From Cryptomeria japonica (lineage: Eukaryota > Streptophyta > Pinopsida > Cupressales > Cupressaceae), in assembly GCF_030272615.1 (NCBI RefSeq), contig NC_081410.1, positions 124,371,140-124,435,139 of the forward strand: a stretch of 64,000 nt of DNA, written 5' to 3'. This document shows, piece by piece, positions 34,328 to 46,989 of the stretch; the first letter of the stretch is position 1, and each line of letters starts with the position of its first letter. The position numbers and the translations under genes were made by a program. The notes beneath the pieces were generated by a model. That model saw only the letters and a list, made by a program, of their open reading frames with translations. It was not told the DNA's origin and ran no database searches.

Positions 34328-37300
34328 ATGTCAGAGGAAGAGGGATCCCAAGATGTCCCATTAAGGATGACCATTGTTGAGTTGAATGTCCTAGTAAATA
34401 AGTAGATAGCAGAGAGCAAAGAATTTAGGGCTGAGAATCGGGTCTTGAGATATAAAATGGACCGGTTGAAGGATAGAGTGGAGAGGGGAGAGAGAGACCC
34501 TAGAGGAGTTGAAAAAGGGGATGAAGAGGAGACCCCTAGGCAGGAAGAACTAGAGGTTCCTGCATACCAAAGACCCCTTATGAATGTCCTTGAGTCCATG
34601 GAAAGAAGAAAAATGGATGTGAAGTTGGATCTGCCAGTGTTTGTAGACAAGATGGAGCCTAATACAGTGATGGAGTTGATAGACTCCTTGGACAATTTCT
34701 TTGAAAGTGAAGAAATACCAGAGCACCAAAGGGTGAAGATGGCCCAATCCAAAATGAAAGGGGCTGCACTAACTTGGTGGAATTTCATCCAAGATGAGAG
34801 GGTGAAAGAGGGAAAGAGAAAAGTGGCTACATGGAAGAAGATGATTGCTTTGGTGAAGGAAGCCTATGTTCCAATGAACTATAATGTCCAATTGCATAGG
34901 AGAAGACATAACTTGAAGCAGAAGGAGATGGAAGTGAGTTCCTACACAGAGGAGTTCATGAGTTGTGTGTGAGGACCAAGGTAAAAGAGAGTGAAGATGA
35001 GAAGGTGGCAAGATATCTCAATGGACTAAGATTTTCCATCCAAGAAGATTTGAATCTCCACACCCCGGAGATAGTCCAAAAATTCTTTCAGTTGGCACTC
35101 AAGGTGGAGGAGAAGTTAAAGAGAAGGCAAGAACAAAATAGTAGAGGCAAAGTAAGACAACAAAGAGGGTGAAGAGGCCCTTTCAGAGGTAGAGGAAATG
35201 GTTTTGGATACTAAGGTGAGTCTAACCAAGAAGGCACTAGAGGACAAAGCAATCATAACCAAGGAGGAGGCTACAATCAAAGGGGGAACTTTAGAGGTAG
35301 AAGACCATCCTCTAGAGGAAGATCCCAAGGTAGAGGACCTCTTAGATCCTACAACTGCAACCAAGAAGGGCACATGGCCAATAGGTGTCTGGAGAAGGCT
35401 ACAAGCTCCATGGGAGAAAGGAGGAGCAACTTGGTGCAGGAATCTGATTGCCAAAGTGTGGCAAGTGCAAACACCTACCAAAGTGTTAATGCTCCTGATA
35501 GCTATGGCTACCTTGAAAGAGGAGAGGCTCTGATGATGAGGAGAGAAATGACCACCATGAAGGTACCTAATAAGGAGCCCCCACAAAGAAAGTCTCTTTT
35601 CAAGACTACTTGCAAGGAAGAGGAAAGGTATCCAAGGTCTTGATAGACTTTGGGTCTACTGGAAATTTTGTATCACTTGAAATGGTAGATAAGATTAAAT
35701 TGAGAAGGTTGCCTCATCCTTACCCCTATAAGGTCTCATGGCTCACCCAAGGTCAACAAGTAGTGGTAGAAGAGAAGGATTGGGTAGAGTTTCAGATTGG
35801 ATCATACAAGGATAGATTGCTATTTGATATAGCCAAGATGGATGCATGTCATCTCTTATTTGGAAGACCATGATAGTTTGATTTGAAGGCTTACCATGAT
35901 GGGGTTAGAAACACCTATTCAATCACCAAGGATGGTAAGGTGATAGATATTTTGCCTCTAATGGAGAATGAGATGGAACCAAAAGGGAAGGATCCCAAAG
36001 TTTTGTTGGTAGAAGGAAAGCAATTCATGAAGGAGATTGCAAAGAAGGATGTTGTTTGCTATGCCCTCATCCACAAGTCCAAGGTGACAAAGAAGGAGTA
36101 GTTTGTAGAGAGGAAAGAAGAAGGATATAGGCATATAGACCCTACAGTCAGCTAGTTACTTAACAAGTACAAAGGCATCATCTCAGATGGAATGCCAAGA
36201 TCCCTACCACCGGTGAGAGACATCATTCATTGCATAGATCTGATCCCTGGATCTACCTTACCAAATAAAGCAACATACAAGCTGAATCCAGACTAGAATG
36301 CATAGATGACAAGACAAATAGAGGAGTTGCTAGAATTAGGGCTAATTGGGAAAAGTTTAAGCCCATGTGCAGTACCTATTGTCCTTGCACCCAAGAAAGA
36401 AGGAACTTGGAGGCTATGTACAAACTCAAGGGCCATCAACAAGATAACTATAAGGTATAGGTTCCCAATCCCTAGGATAAAGGATTTTCTTGATTGCTTG
36501 GGGAGTGCCAAATATTTCACCAAAATGGATCTAAAAAGTGGATACCATCAGATTAGAATAAGGCCAGGGGATGAATGGAAAACAACTTTTAAAACCAATG
36601 AGGGGTTATATGAGTGTAAAGTCATGCCATTTGGGTTGTCCAATGCCCCTAGTACCTTTATGAGGTTGATGAATGAGGTCTTGGTGGAGTTCATAGGTAG
36701 GTTTGTTATAGTATACCTAGAAGATATTTTGATCTTTAGCCACACAAGGGAAAGCACCTCAAACATATTAAATGGTCCTCAAAAGGTTACATGAAGAGAA
36801 GCTAATGATAAATTTGGACAAGTGTTTGTTCATGCAGGAGGAGATCATCTACTTGGGCTTTGTAATCTCACAAGGTGAGTTGAAAATGGACCAGGAGAAG
36901 GTGAGTGCTATACTATCTTGGCCAACACCTAAAACTATGAATGATGTCCAGAGCTTCCATGGCTTAACAAATTTTTATAGGAAGTTTATAAGGGGATTTA
37001 GTCATGTTTGTGCTCCAATGCTTGACACCATAAAAAGAGGACAAAAGTGCAGGTTTAGTTGGACAAAGGAGGCAGATGACTCATTTGAAACTTTGAAGAA
37101 GAAAGTTGTTGAACAACCAGTCCATGCCCTACCAGACTTCAACAAGATATTTCAGGTGGAATGTGACACAAGCCACATGGCTATTGGGGCAGTGCTCAGT
37201 TAGAAAGGAAGGCCAATTGTCTTTTTTAGTGAAAAACTAAATAATGCCAAGAGGAGATACTCATCGTATGACTTGGAGATGTATGCTTTGGTTTAGTCAT

Positions 37301-38958
37301 TGAAGAAGTGGAGGCACTATTTATTGCCTAAAGAGTTCATAGTTTTAACTGATAATCAGACACTTAGTTTCATAAACAGTCAAGAGAAGCTAAACCACCG
37401 GCACATGAAGTGGGTAGAGACCCTACAAGCCTTAACCTTCACCCTCAAGCACAAAAATGGGGTCAAGAAAAAAGTTGCAGATGGCTTGAGTAGGAGGGTC
37501 TTAACTATGAATCAAATTAAGATGGAAAGTGTTGGCATTGACTCCTTGAAGAACATGTATGATGCTGATGAAGACTTTGGAGAGATCTCCAAGGTATGTG
37601 GAACTTTTGGTGAGAGGTATCATGTTTAATTTTCTGAATTTTTGATACAAGATGGATTGCTATTCAAAGGTGGACAATTGTGTATTCCTAAGTGTTCTAT
37701 GAGATTGAATATCATTAGGGAGAAGCATTATGGTGCAATGGTAGTATATTTTGGCCTTGACAAGACCCTATACCTTATGAAAAGACACTACTATTGGCCT
37801 AAGTTGCAAATAAATGTTAGGAAGTTTGTAGAAACATGTGTGATGTGTCAAAAAGCCAAAGGGAAATCCACCAATGTAGGTTTGTACTAGCCTTTTCCCA
37901 TTCCTTCTAGGCCACGGGAAAGCATAAGCATGGATTTTGTGTTGGGTTTTCCTAGGACAAGGAATGGGTTTGATAGTGTTTTTGTAGTGGTGGACAAATT
38001 TAGCAAAATGACTCATTTATTGCCATGTAAAACTTCTTGTGATGCCTCATATGTTGCAGACTTGTTTTTAAAAGAGATAGTCTGGATACATGGGTTGCCT
38101 CTAAACATAGTTTCAGACAGGGATGTGAAGTTCATAGGTCATTTTTGAAGGACCCTTTGGAAGAAACTGGGCACCAACCTAGCTTTCTCATTAGCCTACC
38201 ATCCCCAAATAGATGGACAAATTGAAGTTGTCAATAGGTCCTTGGGGAATCTATTAAGATGTTTGACTAGACAACATGGAGAAAAATGGGACAATATACT
38301 ATCACAGGTAGAGTTCTCATACAATGACACCATAAATAGAAGCACTAGGAAGTCTCCTTTCCAAATTGTGTCTGGAATCCACCCAAGGGGTGTATTAGAG
38401 TTGAGGAATTTGCCCAAGGAAGAGCCCATTAGTGTAGATGGTGAAGCTTTTGCATCAGCCATCAAGGAGGTACATGACCAAGTGAAGTCTCATCTCCAAC
38501 AATCTGCAGAGAAGTACAAGGCTTATGCTAACAAGAAAAAGAGGGATGTGTAGTTTAGTGTTGGGGACTTGGTATGGGTATATTTGAAGAAGGAGAGAAT
38601 CCATAAGGATAAGAACGCCAAGCTCATGCAAAGGAAGATTGGACCATGTCAAATTTTGAAGAAATGTGGGTAGAATGCTTATGAAATCAAACTTCCTCCT
38701 GATCTTGGATTGTCACCCATTTTCAATGTGTGTGATCTTACTCTTTACAAAGGAAATGGAAATGAAGTGGAGGAACCAATGCATATTGCAACAGACAATG
38801 ATATTCCAAGGCATGATACACCAAGATTGAGCAAGGTTCTAGACACTAGAGTCACAAAGAGGGCAACAAATAAGGAGTACATTGAGTATTTGGTGGCTTG
38901 GCAGGGCAAACCAGACTGTGAAGCAGTTTGGATGACAGACAAACAAATTTCCAACTAG
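34328..38958 (+). pseudogene. Gag-pol with chromodomain of element 2, multiply broken
   Basis: Gag starts at MSEEEGSQ (34328) with a stop at 34403-34405, continues through 34972 (MKGAALTWWNF), then shifts frame near 34970. A zinc knuckle near 35350 (YNCNQEGHMANRC) has Ser where the first Cys is usual. Protease has VLIDFGSTGNF (about 35639). RT at 36306-36794 has [15 protein letters not shown] and [12 protein letters not shown], but its active site is YLED (36714-36725) instead of YLDD. RNase H (about 37080-37490), integrase with finger and catalytic core (37642-38553; MDFVLGF, IVSDRD, DGQIEVVNRS) and a C-terminal chromodomain (about 38830-38958, YLVAWQGKP) follow. Stops and frameshifts interrupt every domain, and several look like TGG or CGA changed to a stop. 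The chromodomain makes it a chromovirus. Confidence 0.9.
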
Positions 38959-39003
38959 GGTGCAAACCTCCAAAATCTGATCTCAACTAGGCTTGAGATC
39001 TCT

Positions 39004-39020
39004 TCTCCTGGGGACTATGG
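39004..39020 (+). other. Polypurine-like tract of element 2
   Basis: tctcctggggactatgg directly before the right LTR. A G-rich tract at this position is expected, but it is interrupted by pyrimidines. Confidence 0.5.
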
Positions 39021-40244
39021 TGTAAGTGCACCTCTTAAACTAGCCAATCATGGGTTTGATGATGAAGAATAGGATCTTAGGATCATTGTGAATGTCTTGT
39101 GTTTGAGAAAGTTTCATGTATTCAATAAAGACCCCACCATGTAACCCAATGTCACAAATTAGGCATCTTGATAAGCCAATCTGGACAATTTGGTCAATAA
39201 GGGTAGTAGAATGTTTGTTGTGGTGTTTGATAGGTTTTTCGGGTGTTTTAGTGGTGTTTGACAACTTTTGTGGAAAATTGCAACTTTTCAAGGTTCGGTT
39301 GATGTAAGCCTCTCAATGGCTCCAACCTCTTCAAAATTCAGTTCGCAACCATTGGAGAGGGATATAAGCCTTGTGGACATGATTCCCAAGGTTATAATTT
39401 CTATGGTTTGAAGCTTGGAAGCAATAAAACATTGAATAAATTGAGTTTTCCTAGAAATTCTGAGTTTGCAGAGATTGTACGTCCTTGTACAAATTGAATT
39501 GGACAAAACCATTCATGGAGTAGATGGAGTGGTGGTCTAAGGAATTGATCACTTGTGAGTAGGGAGAACCCTTCAGTTTTCTGAGTGTAACCCAGAAAGT
39601 AAGGGTTTGGCTAGGGTTTTAGCTAAAAATGGTCATATCTTGCATTCTTTCCATCTAGAAGTTTATTCCTTTGGTGGAGTACAGGATTGGCCTATGTATT
39701 CTAGGATTTTCATGGGTTTTTGCAGGGAAGACTTGGTTGTGAGGAGAAAGAGACAAATCTAGGTAGGTATCTCCATGTGACTACCTCAAGCAAAATTAGA
39801 CAACCACCCTAAAACCTTGTAGCAGTGGATTCTAGGCATGCAAACCTAGAATTGGAGACTATTTACCATCCTCCACATGCCCATGAAGTTGATTTTGCAG
39901 TTAGGAATGAAGAAATTATGGTTGCTTTGTAAAATAGGCCTAATATCTAAGCTTCTAAGGGGTTCAGACCTTTAGAGTACAGATCTTGCCAAACCATTTT
40001 GGGAATGAAAGTAACTCCCAAAAGGGTATTTGGAATGGTAATATTTTTGTCAGAGTGTGGGAAAGATTTTGGAGTTAAGATCAAAATACTCGTTAAATAG
40101 GGCTACTAGCCAGAGGGGTGGGTTTCCAAATGAGGTATAAGGTATTGAATGAAGATAAAACCTAAAACTAATGCTTGGAATAGTCCTTAGGAGTCATGAA
40201 TTTACCAATTCCAAAGCCCCTAAGAACAAGAGTCATGGAGTGGT
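39021..40244 (+). repeat. Right LTR of element 2, 3' truncated
   Basis: Matches the left LTR from TGTAAGTGCACC as far as gtcatggagtggtg, then diverges abruptly at tatcaaaaccc. About 175 bp of the LTR end is missing. Confidence 0.85.
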
Positions 40245-41170
40245 GTATCAAAACCCTTAACTAGGTCTACTATAGATAGATTATACATTATTACATAAAT
40301 TCAACCATCTGGACCTAAAATATCAAATGCAGTCCACTCTAGGAGATAGAAAGGACTCAAAAGATTACAATACATTTTTAAATTATTCCAATGAACCACA
40401 CACACTAGCAAATCCTCCAAGGTCGATATCAAATGAAACATGTAGATGAATAATGAAGCATGCCAACCAGTCAGCCTAAAATATTCTCCAATGTATGAAG
40501 CTCAATGTGGATCTACACATGCCACAGTGAGACCCATATCATCATCCAAACTCAACCACCAAGGAATATTCAAACCAAAAGAATATTATCCAAGTATAAT
40601 ATAACATCGTAGTCAATTGGAGACTAGAATAGTTGACACACATAACTGAAAATATCATCTCCATTTGTCAATCAAGTTTCCATCTAAAAATTGAACTAGA
40701 ACACTACATAGATCATATAAACAAATCCTCTATACTACAACACCTGAATCTACATATTTGAAATCCATCGGGCATACTTTAGACCTGTTATGATAAACAA
40801 CCTTACTGTTATAAGCAACAACAACCAACTTTGTCAACTAAGCAGAAGAGGACTGACAAAATACATAGTGCAATCTATACAAAGCTTGGACATCATATGT
40901 AGAAGTATAGAATATAATATTTACATGTCAGAGGAAGGCAAGAAATTTTTCCATTGAGATATTAAATATTGTTTCCTACATATTGAGACTTCTACTATAG
41001 AACCCTTCCAAAAATACATCAACATCTGCCTTAAATAATTCACATAACTAGTACATTTCCTACATATCAAAACTTCAACTATATCATAAGGTACTTCAAC
41101 ATATATGACAACTTAAGATAGGTTGACATAAATGACAACACAACCCAACACCTAAAGTTTCCAATAGCCA
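40245..41170. other. Spacer without recognisable features
   Basis: AT-rich, no open frame worth reporting and no match elsewhere in the window that I could see. Confidence 0.5.
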
Positions 41171-42518
41171 TTCTCTTGATCACTACCTCTCCCTCCCACC
41201 CTCTATCTCCCCATCTCTAGGTCCCTCCTTCCTTTCCTCCCTCCCTCCCTTGTTACCTCTATACCTCTTCCTCTTTGTCTCATTACCCACATATCTCCCT
41301 GCTCTATCTCTCTCACATCTATCTCTCCCCTATGTCTCTCACCTCTCTCTTCTTAGGCTCTAGATCTCTCACTTCTATATCTCTCCCCTCACTACTTCTT
41401 TCCCACACTCTCCACCTCTCTCCTTTACTCCTTACCCCTCTTTCTCTCTTTGTAAACGTATCTCTCTCATTTTATTATATCTATCTATCTCTCTCCATCA
41501 CTTATATATCTCTCCCCTCTCTATGTGTCTTAGTCACTCTCTCCCTTCCTAGTTAGTACTCTCTTTCTCTTTCTTCTTCTTTCTCTCTTCTCTCTCCCTC
41601 CACTCTCTAGGTCATCACCTCTCCCACCCTTATATAGGGTTTAGGGAATAGGATGTAGGATATAGGGCGTAAGATATAAGGTTTAGGGTGTAATGTTGGG
41701 GTTATAGTTTTTAGGGTACAAGATTAATAGTACAAGGTTTAGGGTACATACGATTAAGGGTATTACCCTTATTGATACAAGTTCCTTTATCTCTCCACTC
41801 CCCCCTCTCTCTCTTCTCTTTCACCTATCTCTCCACTCCCCCCCTCTCTCTTTTCTTTCACCTATCTCTCCCTTCTCTAGGTCTCTCCCTCCATTTATTC
41901 ATTTCTCCCTCTCTATCACCGCTCCCTCCTTACCCCCATATCTATCTCCCTCTCCCACTCTCTTAGTCTCTCTCTCAATTGTTTAGGTTGTTACCTCTCC
42001 CTCCTACCCCTCTCTGTACCCTCTCTAGTTTTCTCCCTCCCCCCTCTCCATCTCTCTAATTCTCCATCCATGTCTCATTACCCACCTCTCTCCCCCCTCT
42101 AGGCCTCTTATCTTTCACTCCCCCTCTCTACCTATCCCCTCTCTATTTCTCTCCCCCCTCTCCACCTCTTCTCCCTTCCCTCTCTAGGATGTCACCTCCC
42201 TTTCTTCCTCTCTCCCTCTATATCCCCCCCACCTCCTTAACCCCCCCCCTCTCTCTCTCTTTTCTCATGCCTCTCATCTCCTTCTCTCTCCTCTCTAGGT
42301 TTCTTCAATCATTTATTTCTCTCTCCCTCTCTATCACCCCCTCTCTCCTTACCCCCATCTCTATCCATACCTCCCTCCCTCTCTCTTCTTATCCCTCTTT
42401 TTTTTTCTCACCTCTCTGTATTCTCTCTATCACTATGTCTTCCTTTCACCCTCTCTCTCCATTTCTCTAGGTTTCTCCCTCCCTCTTTACCTCTACCTCT
42501 CCCTCCCTATCTTGCTAC

Positions 42519-42571
<53 letters not shown>

Positions 42572-42640
42572 TCCCCCTCTCTCACCTCTGTCTCTCTCCT
42601 AAGGTCCATCACCTTTCTATCCCTAGGTTGTAGGTCTCTA
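41171..42640 (+). repeat. Long pyrimidine-rich low-complexity tract
   Basis: About 1.4 kb made almost entirely of C and T on the plus strand (ctctccctccctctct types), with a pure CT run at 42522-42567. It is interrupted at 41635-41765 by a purine-leaning block with telomere-like motifs. Frames in it encode only Ser/Leu/Pro low complexity and are not genes. Confidence 0.9.
41635..41765 (+). repeat. Degenerate telomere-like block
   Basis: Several gtttaggg, ttttagggta and related words at irregular spacing (for example ggtttagggaa, aggtttagggtg, aggtttagggtac). TTTAGGG is the common plant telomere heptamer. This is not a regular array. Confidence 0.5.
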
Positions 42641-42659
42641 ACCTTTCTAACCTGTATTA

Positions 42660-44795
42660 CCTGGTCCCCTTGTAGAGTTACATCATTGTATAATTTTTGT
42701 TGCATCTATCAACTCAACACCACCTTTGTACTTCAATTCTTCTCTATCTAGGGCTCTTTTTACACATGCTCCTGCACCATTGTGCTCCCCATTTACATGT
42801 CCAGCCTCAGTGAAATTCCAAAAATGTTGTACACCGCTTGTCACATGCATCCTAGTTAGCCAATAGAACATCCTTGCATTCTTCAATTGTGAGGTGCAAT
42901 TATCTGACCATATTATATGTGTTGGTTGTATTGTGTGTTTCTTTCCCTTAAATTATGATAAAAAACTTTAAAGTATCCTTGCATAAACTCTGATGAATGA
43001 GTACGATCATCACTTATGTAGAAGTGATACTCTCTTACAACCTTTCTATCCTCCTTTGTGCTATCATTTGTGTGCATGAATGCTATGTGTACAGAAATAA
43101 AAACTTGTGTAGAATGGTAATACATAGATTGCACTTAATTTTGAGGTTGTAGTGTATAATTTTCAGTGAAATCAATGATAGAGATAATGGTACCAAGAGG
43201 AAATGTGTCCTTACAAAACTTGAATTTCTCATCTAACCACCAAGTTCTATGTGTATGCATTATGTACTCATAAACTAGTTTCTCTTGAAACATTTTCATA
43301 AATCCAACTACACATATATCATTTTTTCACTAACTCACATCTCTTCAATTCTTTTCCATCTTTAACCCCATATGTGACTATTGCATTTTCCAAAAGAAAC
43401 TAGTTTCTTACCAATTTCATGTGTGCTCTCAAATGTACACATCTTGGTAAATGTTGCAAACCACCACATGTAGTAAAAGAACCTTTCAGACACATCATCC
43501 TATAATAAATGCAACCATCATGTCTTTTACATAGAACACTTGAAATAAATTCTCTTGGTGACTTAGGATGTGCTTGTATATTGCATTCTTGCAAAATATC
43601 GTTAGAGTGCAAAATACAACATATATGACGATAAATATCATAGTGCACGAAAAATTCAATATGCATCCTACAACAACACGTGGTGCATACATGATTATTA
43701 TTAACATAAAAAGCTTTTTCCATTTCAAAAAATATTTGACTAATTCTTATTTGAGGAAACTTTTTAAGGAATCTTTCATAAAATTTTGTTTTAGTGATAT
43801 CCAAATAGTGTTTGGCATGTGGCTCATGATTTCTAGATCCATTTCGCCTTCTAACAACATCTCTTTGGTTGGGCAAAGCCCTTGTGTTGTCATGCCAAAA
43901 AAATTCAATTAATGTTCTTAGTGCATCAACGACAACCTTGTCTTTGCATGGTAGTCTACTTGAGAATACCCAAAGATAATTATTGTTAGGATCCTCTATT
44001 TTATCCTGCCTCTCTAATGCTTTACATAATGTTGTTCTACTTATGTTTAATGACTTTTTTTTCTTATCAAATGATCTTTTTTTATTTTCTTGCTCATTAT
44101 GGTTGATGTAATAACATGTCGAGTAACATTATAATATTTAGTACGTGATTTTGAACCAATAGCTTGATATGCATCAAATAGATTTCTCACAATAGTTCTT
44201 TCACTATTACTTTCCAATGATCTTAGGCCTAGAATTTTCATTATCTCTCTAAAATTCAAAATTTTAATCATTTCAACAATTAATTGGCATCTTCCAGTTT
44301 GATTTAAGTTTTCAAAATAGTGTTGGCATATTATTTTAACCATTCTTCTACAAGTTCATTCATTTATTTTATCGAGCATTGGCTTCAAAATATACTCATC
44401 GATGTCAATTAGATACTTTGGTTTCCTACAAATAATTCTAGGAGGTGTTAACATTGGTGCATTTTGTGCATTAGGTACATTCATCACATCAAAATGAGCT
44501 GGTGTATGTTCATCATTTGATTGATTATTCATTGTGGTCTCTTCTTCAATTGCATTAGGTTCATTCGGCAAATATAATGTTGTTGGTGCATCTTTATTGT
44601 TTGTTTGATTATTGATTATGATTTTTTCTTCAATTGCATTAGGTTCATTTGGTGGATCTAATTGAGATGTTTTGGATGACACACCTTCTTGTCCCATTGT
44701 TCTTAGTTCATGTAATTTCTTCATATGCTTCCTTTGTCTTTCCTTTTCAGCCTCTTGTTGTTCGATTGCTCCTCACTTGTTCTTTACCATTGTTG
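42660..44795 (-). pseudogene. Transposase-like protein of unnamed family, copy 2, with DDE-like core
   Basis: Minus-strand pieces read as one decayed protein of about 700 residues. 44795-44356 is a charged, Asn/Pro-rich N-terminus (two repeats of LPNEPNAIEE type). 44343-44047 and 43876-43400 carry the blocks shared with copy 1 (DPNNNYLWVFS.RLP; HDNTRALPNQRDV; LDITKTKFYERF; TCCCRMHIEFFVHYD; EFISSVLC; TTCGGLQHLPRC). Below 43400 a core follows: IIDFTENY near 43170, a QSMYYHSTQV block, EYHFYISDDRTHSSEF, IIWSDNC near 42905, and TEAGHVNGEHNGAGACVKRAL ending near 42720. Asp-Asp-Glu in this spacing suggests an RNase-H-fold transposase, but that is inference. Stops and at least three frame changes make it inactive. 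I cannot assign a superfamily. Confidence 0.75.
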
Positions 44796-45124
44796 ATAAT
44801 GATTTTCCTAAATATAATCATTTTACACTAATTAGAATAACAATTAAATCATTTGAAATCATACAAAACAAAATTTCCCTTACTTTGACATATAAAACTG
44901 TCACAAAATCGTAGTATTAGTTGTAGTGGGGCCTTCAATGACTTCAAAAAATCCTTTTGTGATCATTGAGGTTGTTGACCAAATAAAAATGTGTAAAAAA
45001 TGCATAGGGGTTATGTTTAGTTAACCCATATGTGTAATTAGTCCCTAAAAATACCCCAACAAGCCAATGCTCATAATTCCCATAACCCGTACGCTCTTTT
45101 TATGTTGAAAAACCTGTACACATT
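44796..45124. other. Spacer
   Basis: Non-coding stretch between transposase-like copy 2 and the purine-rich tract. It ends with cccgtacgctctttttatg and aacctgtacac; the complement gtgtacaggttttt resembles gtacaggttttg at 58826. Confidence 0.4.
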
Positions 45125-45560
<436 letters not shown>

Positions 45561-45603
45561 GGGAGCATACTGGTTTATTATTTTCATCTGTGAACCTGAT
45601 GCT

Positions 45604-45715
45604 CGCTCTCAGGGGATGATCTGAACTTATTTTTGTAAGTAGTAGTGGCACTACTTTTTATATTGTAATAATGGTTTATCTTTCCCCTTAGGACACCATA
45701 TGACCCCTTAGGACT
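45604..45715 (+). repeat. Outlying copy of the sequence bordering the minisatellite
   Basis: gatctgaacttatttttgta, tttttatattgtaataatgg and accatatgaccccttagga occur in the same order here as at 56943-57046 and 57210-57310. Confidence 0.85.
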
Positions 45716-46232
45716 AATGATTTTTTTAGTGACTAATATTTGCCAATTGGCTATTTTTTGAAATTTGGGAATCAAAATATGGCTAATATTTTAATCAACT
45801 TTTAAGGTGACTCGAATTGCCACATTTTTACAATTTTTTATTTTAATGTTATTTAAATCACTAGAGAATTTATTTTATTAATTTTTTTAACTCAAAGATT
45901 CGCCACAATATTCAATACATGATTGGATTAGATTCACCAACATTTTATAATTTATTGTATAAATCTAAATTAGTTCACCAATAATATATCATAATTATTA
46001 ATTACTTTAGGTTTATATCAACGATATTTAGTTGCCACCATTGATTTAAAATGTAATCAAATGACCATTGTATTCCGTGAGGTAAATTGTACCTACAAGT
46101 TGTAATGCTCGTGGGGGTTGAATTTGGTTTTGAATTGTTGACTTTAATGAAAATCAATGGTCTAAAAGCAATTTTTGGCCCCATGAGTATTACAAATTGC
46201 TAGTACATTTTATCTCACAAAATACAAAGAGG
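45716..46232. other. AT-rich spacer
   Basis: No gene seen. It ends at the left target duplication of the LINE. Confidence 0.5.
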
Positions 46233-46248
46233 GCTATTAGATTATGTT
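46233..46248 (+). repeat. Left target-site duplication of LINE 2
   Basis: gctattagattatgtt, identical to 56403-56418. Confidence 0.8.
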
Positions 46249-46503
46249 TTTGATAAAAAAAACAACCAAAACTAGGGGGCTAACCCAGAGTACAAAGCAA
46301 GTCTCAAAGAGAGCATTATCAACACATTAACAACAAACAAATGACAGAGTATCAACTAATCCATATCTTAACTATCAAAAACATATTCCACCTACTATTA
46401 TAGAACATCACAAGATTGATGGCAATCTTGTCCATGTAAAATCTAAAAATATAGATATCCAAAAAGAAACCAACACTAAACCAACATAGTCCTAGTAATA
46501 ACC
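46249..46503 (-). mobile_element. LINE 2, 3' terminal part
   Basis: On the minus strand this ends ...GTTGTTTTTTTTATCAAAAAC next to the target duplication, the usual look of a plant LINE 3' end. It is separated from the rest of the LINE (54496-56402) by element 3. Confidence 0.8.
46499..46503 (+). repeat. Target-site duplication of element 3, left
   Basis: TAACC directly before the left LTR, repeated at 54491-54495. Confidence 0.9.
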
Positions 46504-46683
46504 TGTAGCGTCCTAAAATTGCGACACTTGCAATTTCGACTGCATTTCGGTCTTCATGATGGCGACGCAACACGCAACCTGAATGGAGACCCCGAAACCT
46601 GATTATGACACTGAAAATTGCATTTTCCAAGCACCCTGGCCTGAACCTCCTTGCACCCTGCTGTCCCGGGAGGTGGGACCAGA

Positions 46684-46862
46684 GTGCCCAGCGCCCTGGT
46701 CCCTCAGGACCAGGGCGCCCAGCGCCCTGGTCCCCCAGGACCATGGCGCCCAGCGCCCTGGTCCCCCAGGACCATGGCGCCCAGCGCCCTGGTCCCCCAG
46801 GACCATGGCGCCCAGCGCCCTGGTCCCCCAGGACCATGGCGCCCAGCGCCCTAGTCCTTGGG
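46684..46862 (+). repeat. 31-bp minisatellite, six units
   Basis: Unit starts at 46684, 46715, 46746, 46777, 46808 and 46839 (last partial). Each unit contains two perfect inverted repeats, GGCGC/GCGCC with a 3-base loop and TGGTCC/GGACCA with a 4-base loop. Confidence 0.95.
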
Positions 46863-46981
46863 CCTATTTTGGGCCCGGTCTCCTAAGGGGACTTCGGGTC
46901 TTTTTGTTTGCAATTTGGAAAATTAACTTTCCTGGTCGGCCTAAGGTCGGGAAAATCAGTCTTTTAACCCTAATTGGCAAG

Positions 46982-46989
46982 TATATAAA
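46982..46989 (+). promoter_or_regulatory. TATA box in the left LTR of element 3
   Basis: TATATAAA about 480 bp into the LTR, in the context gcaagtatataaactac. The same motif is at 53610-53617 in the right LTR. Confidence 0.6.

Larger units (their letters stand above)
32807..40244 (+). mobile_element. Element 2: decayed chromodomain-type Ty3/gypsy element
   Basis: Left LTR 32807-34275, primer site at 34281, gag-pol remnants to 38958, and a polypurine-like tract before a right LTR that starts at 39021 and stops matching at about 40244. The LTRs differ by substitutions and indels (the right copy lacks a block around gatacaagttgtgtgg). Together with many stop codons this means an old insertion. 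The right LTR lacks the last 175 bp or so found in the left copy, so no target duplication can be checked. Confidence 0.92.

Noticed and set aside
41275-42470. Ser/Leu/Pro-rich ORFs in the CT tract
   Set aside because: Same reason: low-complexity DNA without stops.
46352-46886. Pro/Gly/Trp-rich frames on both strands across the 31-bp minisatellite
   Set aside because: 31 is not a multiple of 3, so the peptide repeats arise only from frame cycling; other frames across the array are open too. No sign of coding.
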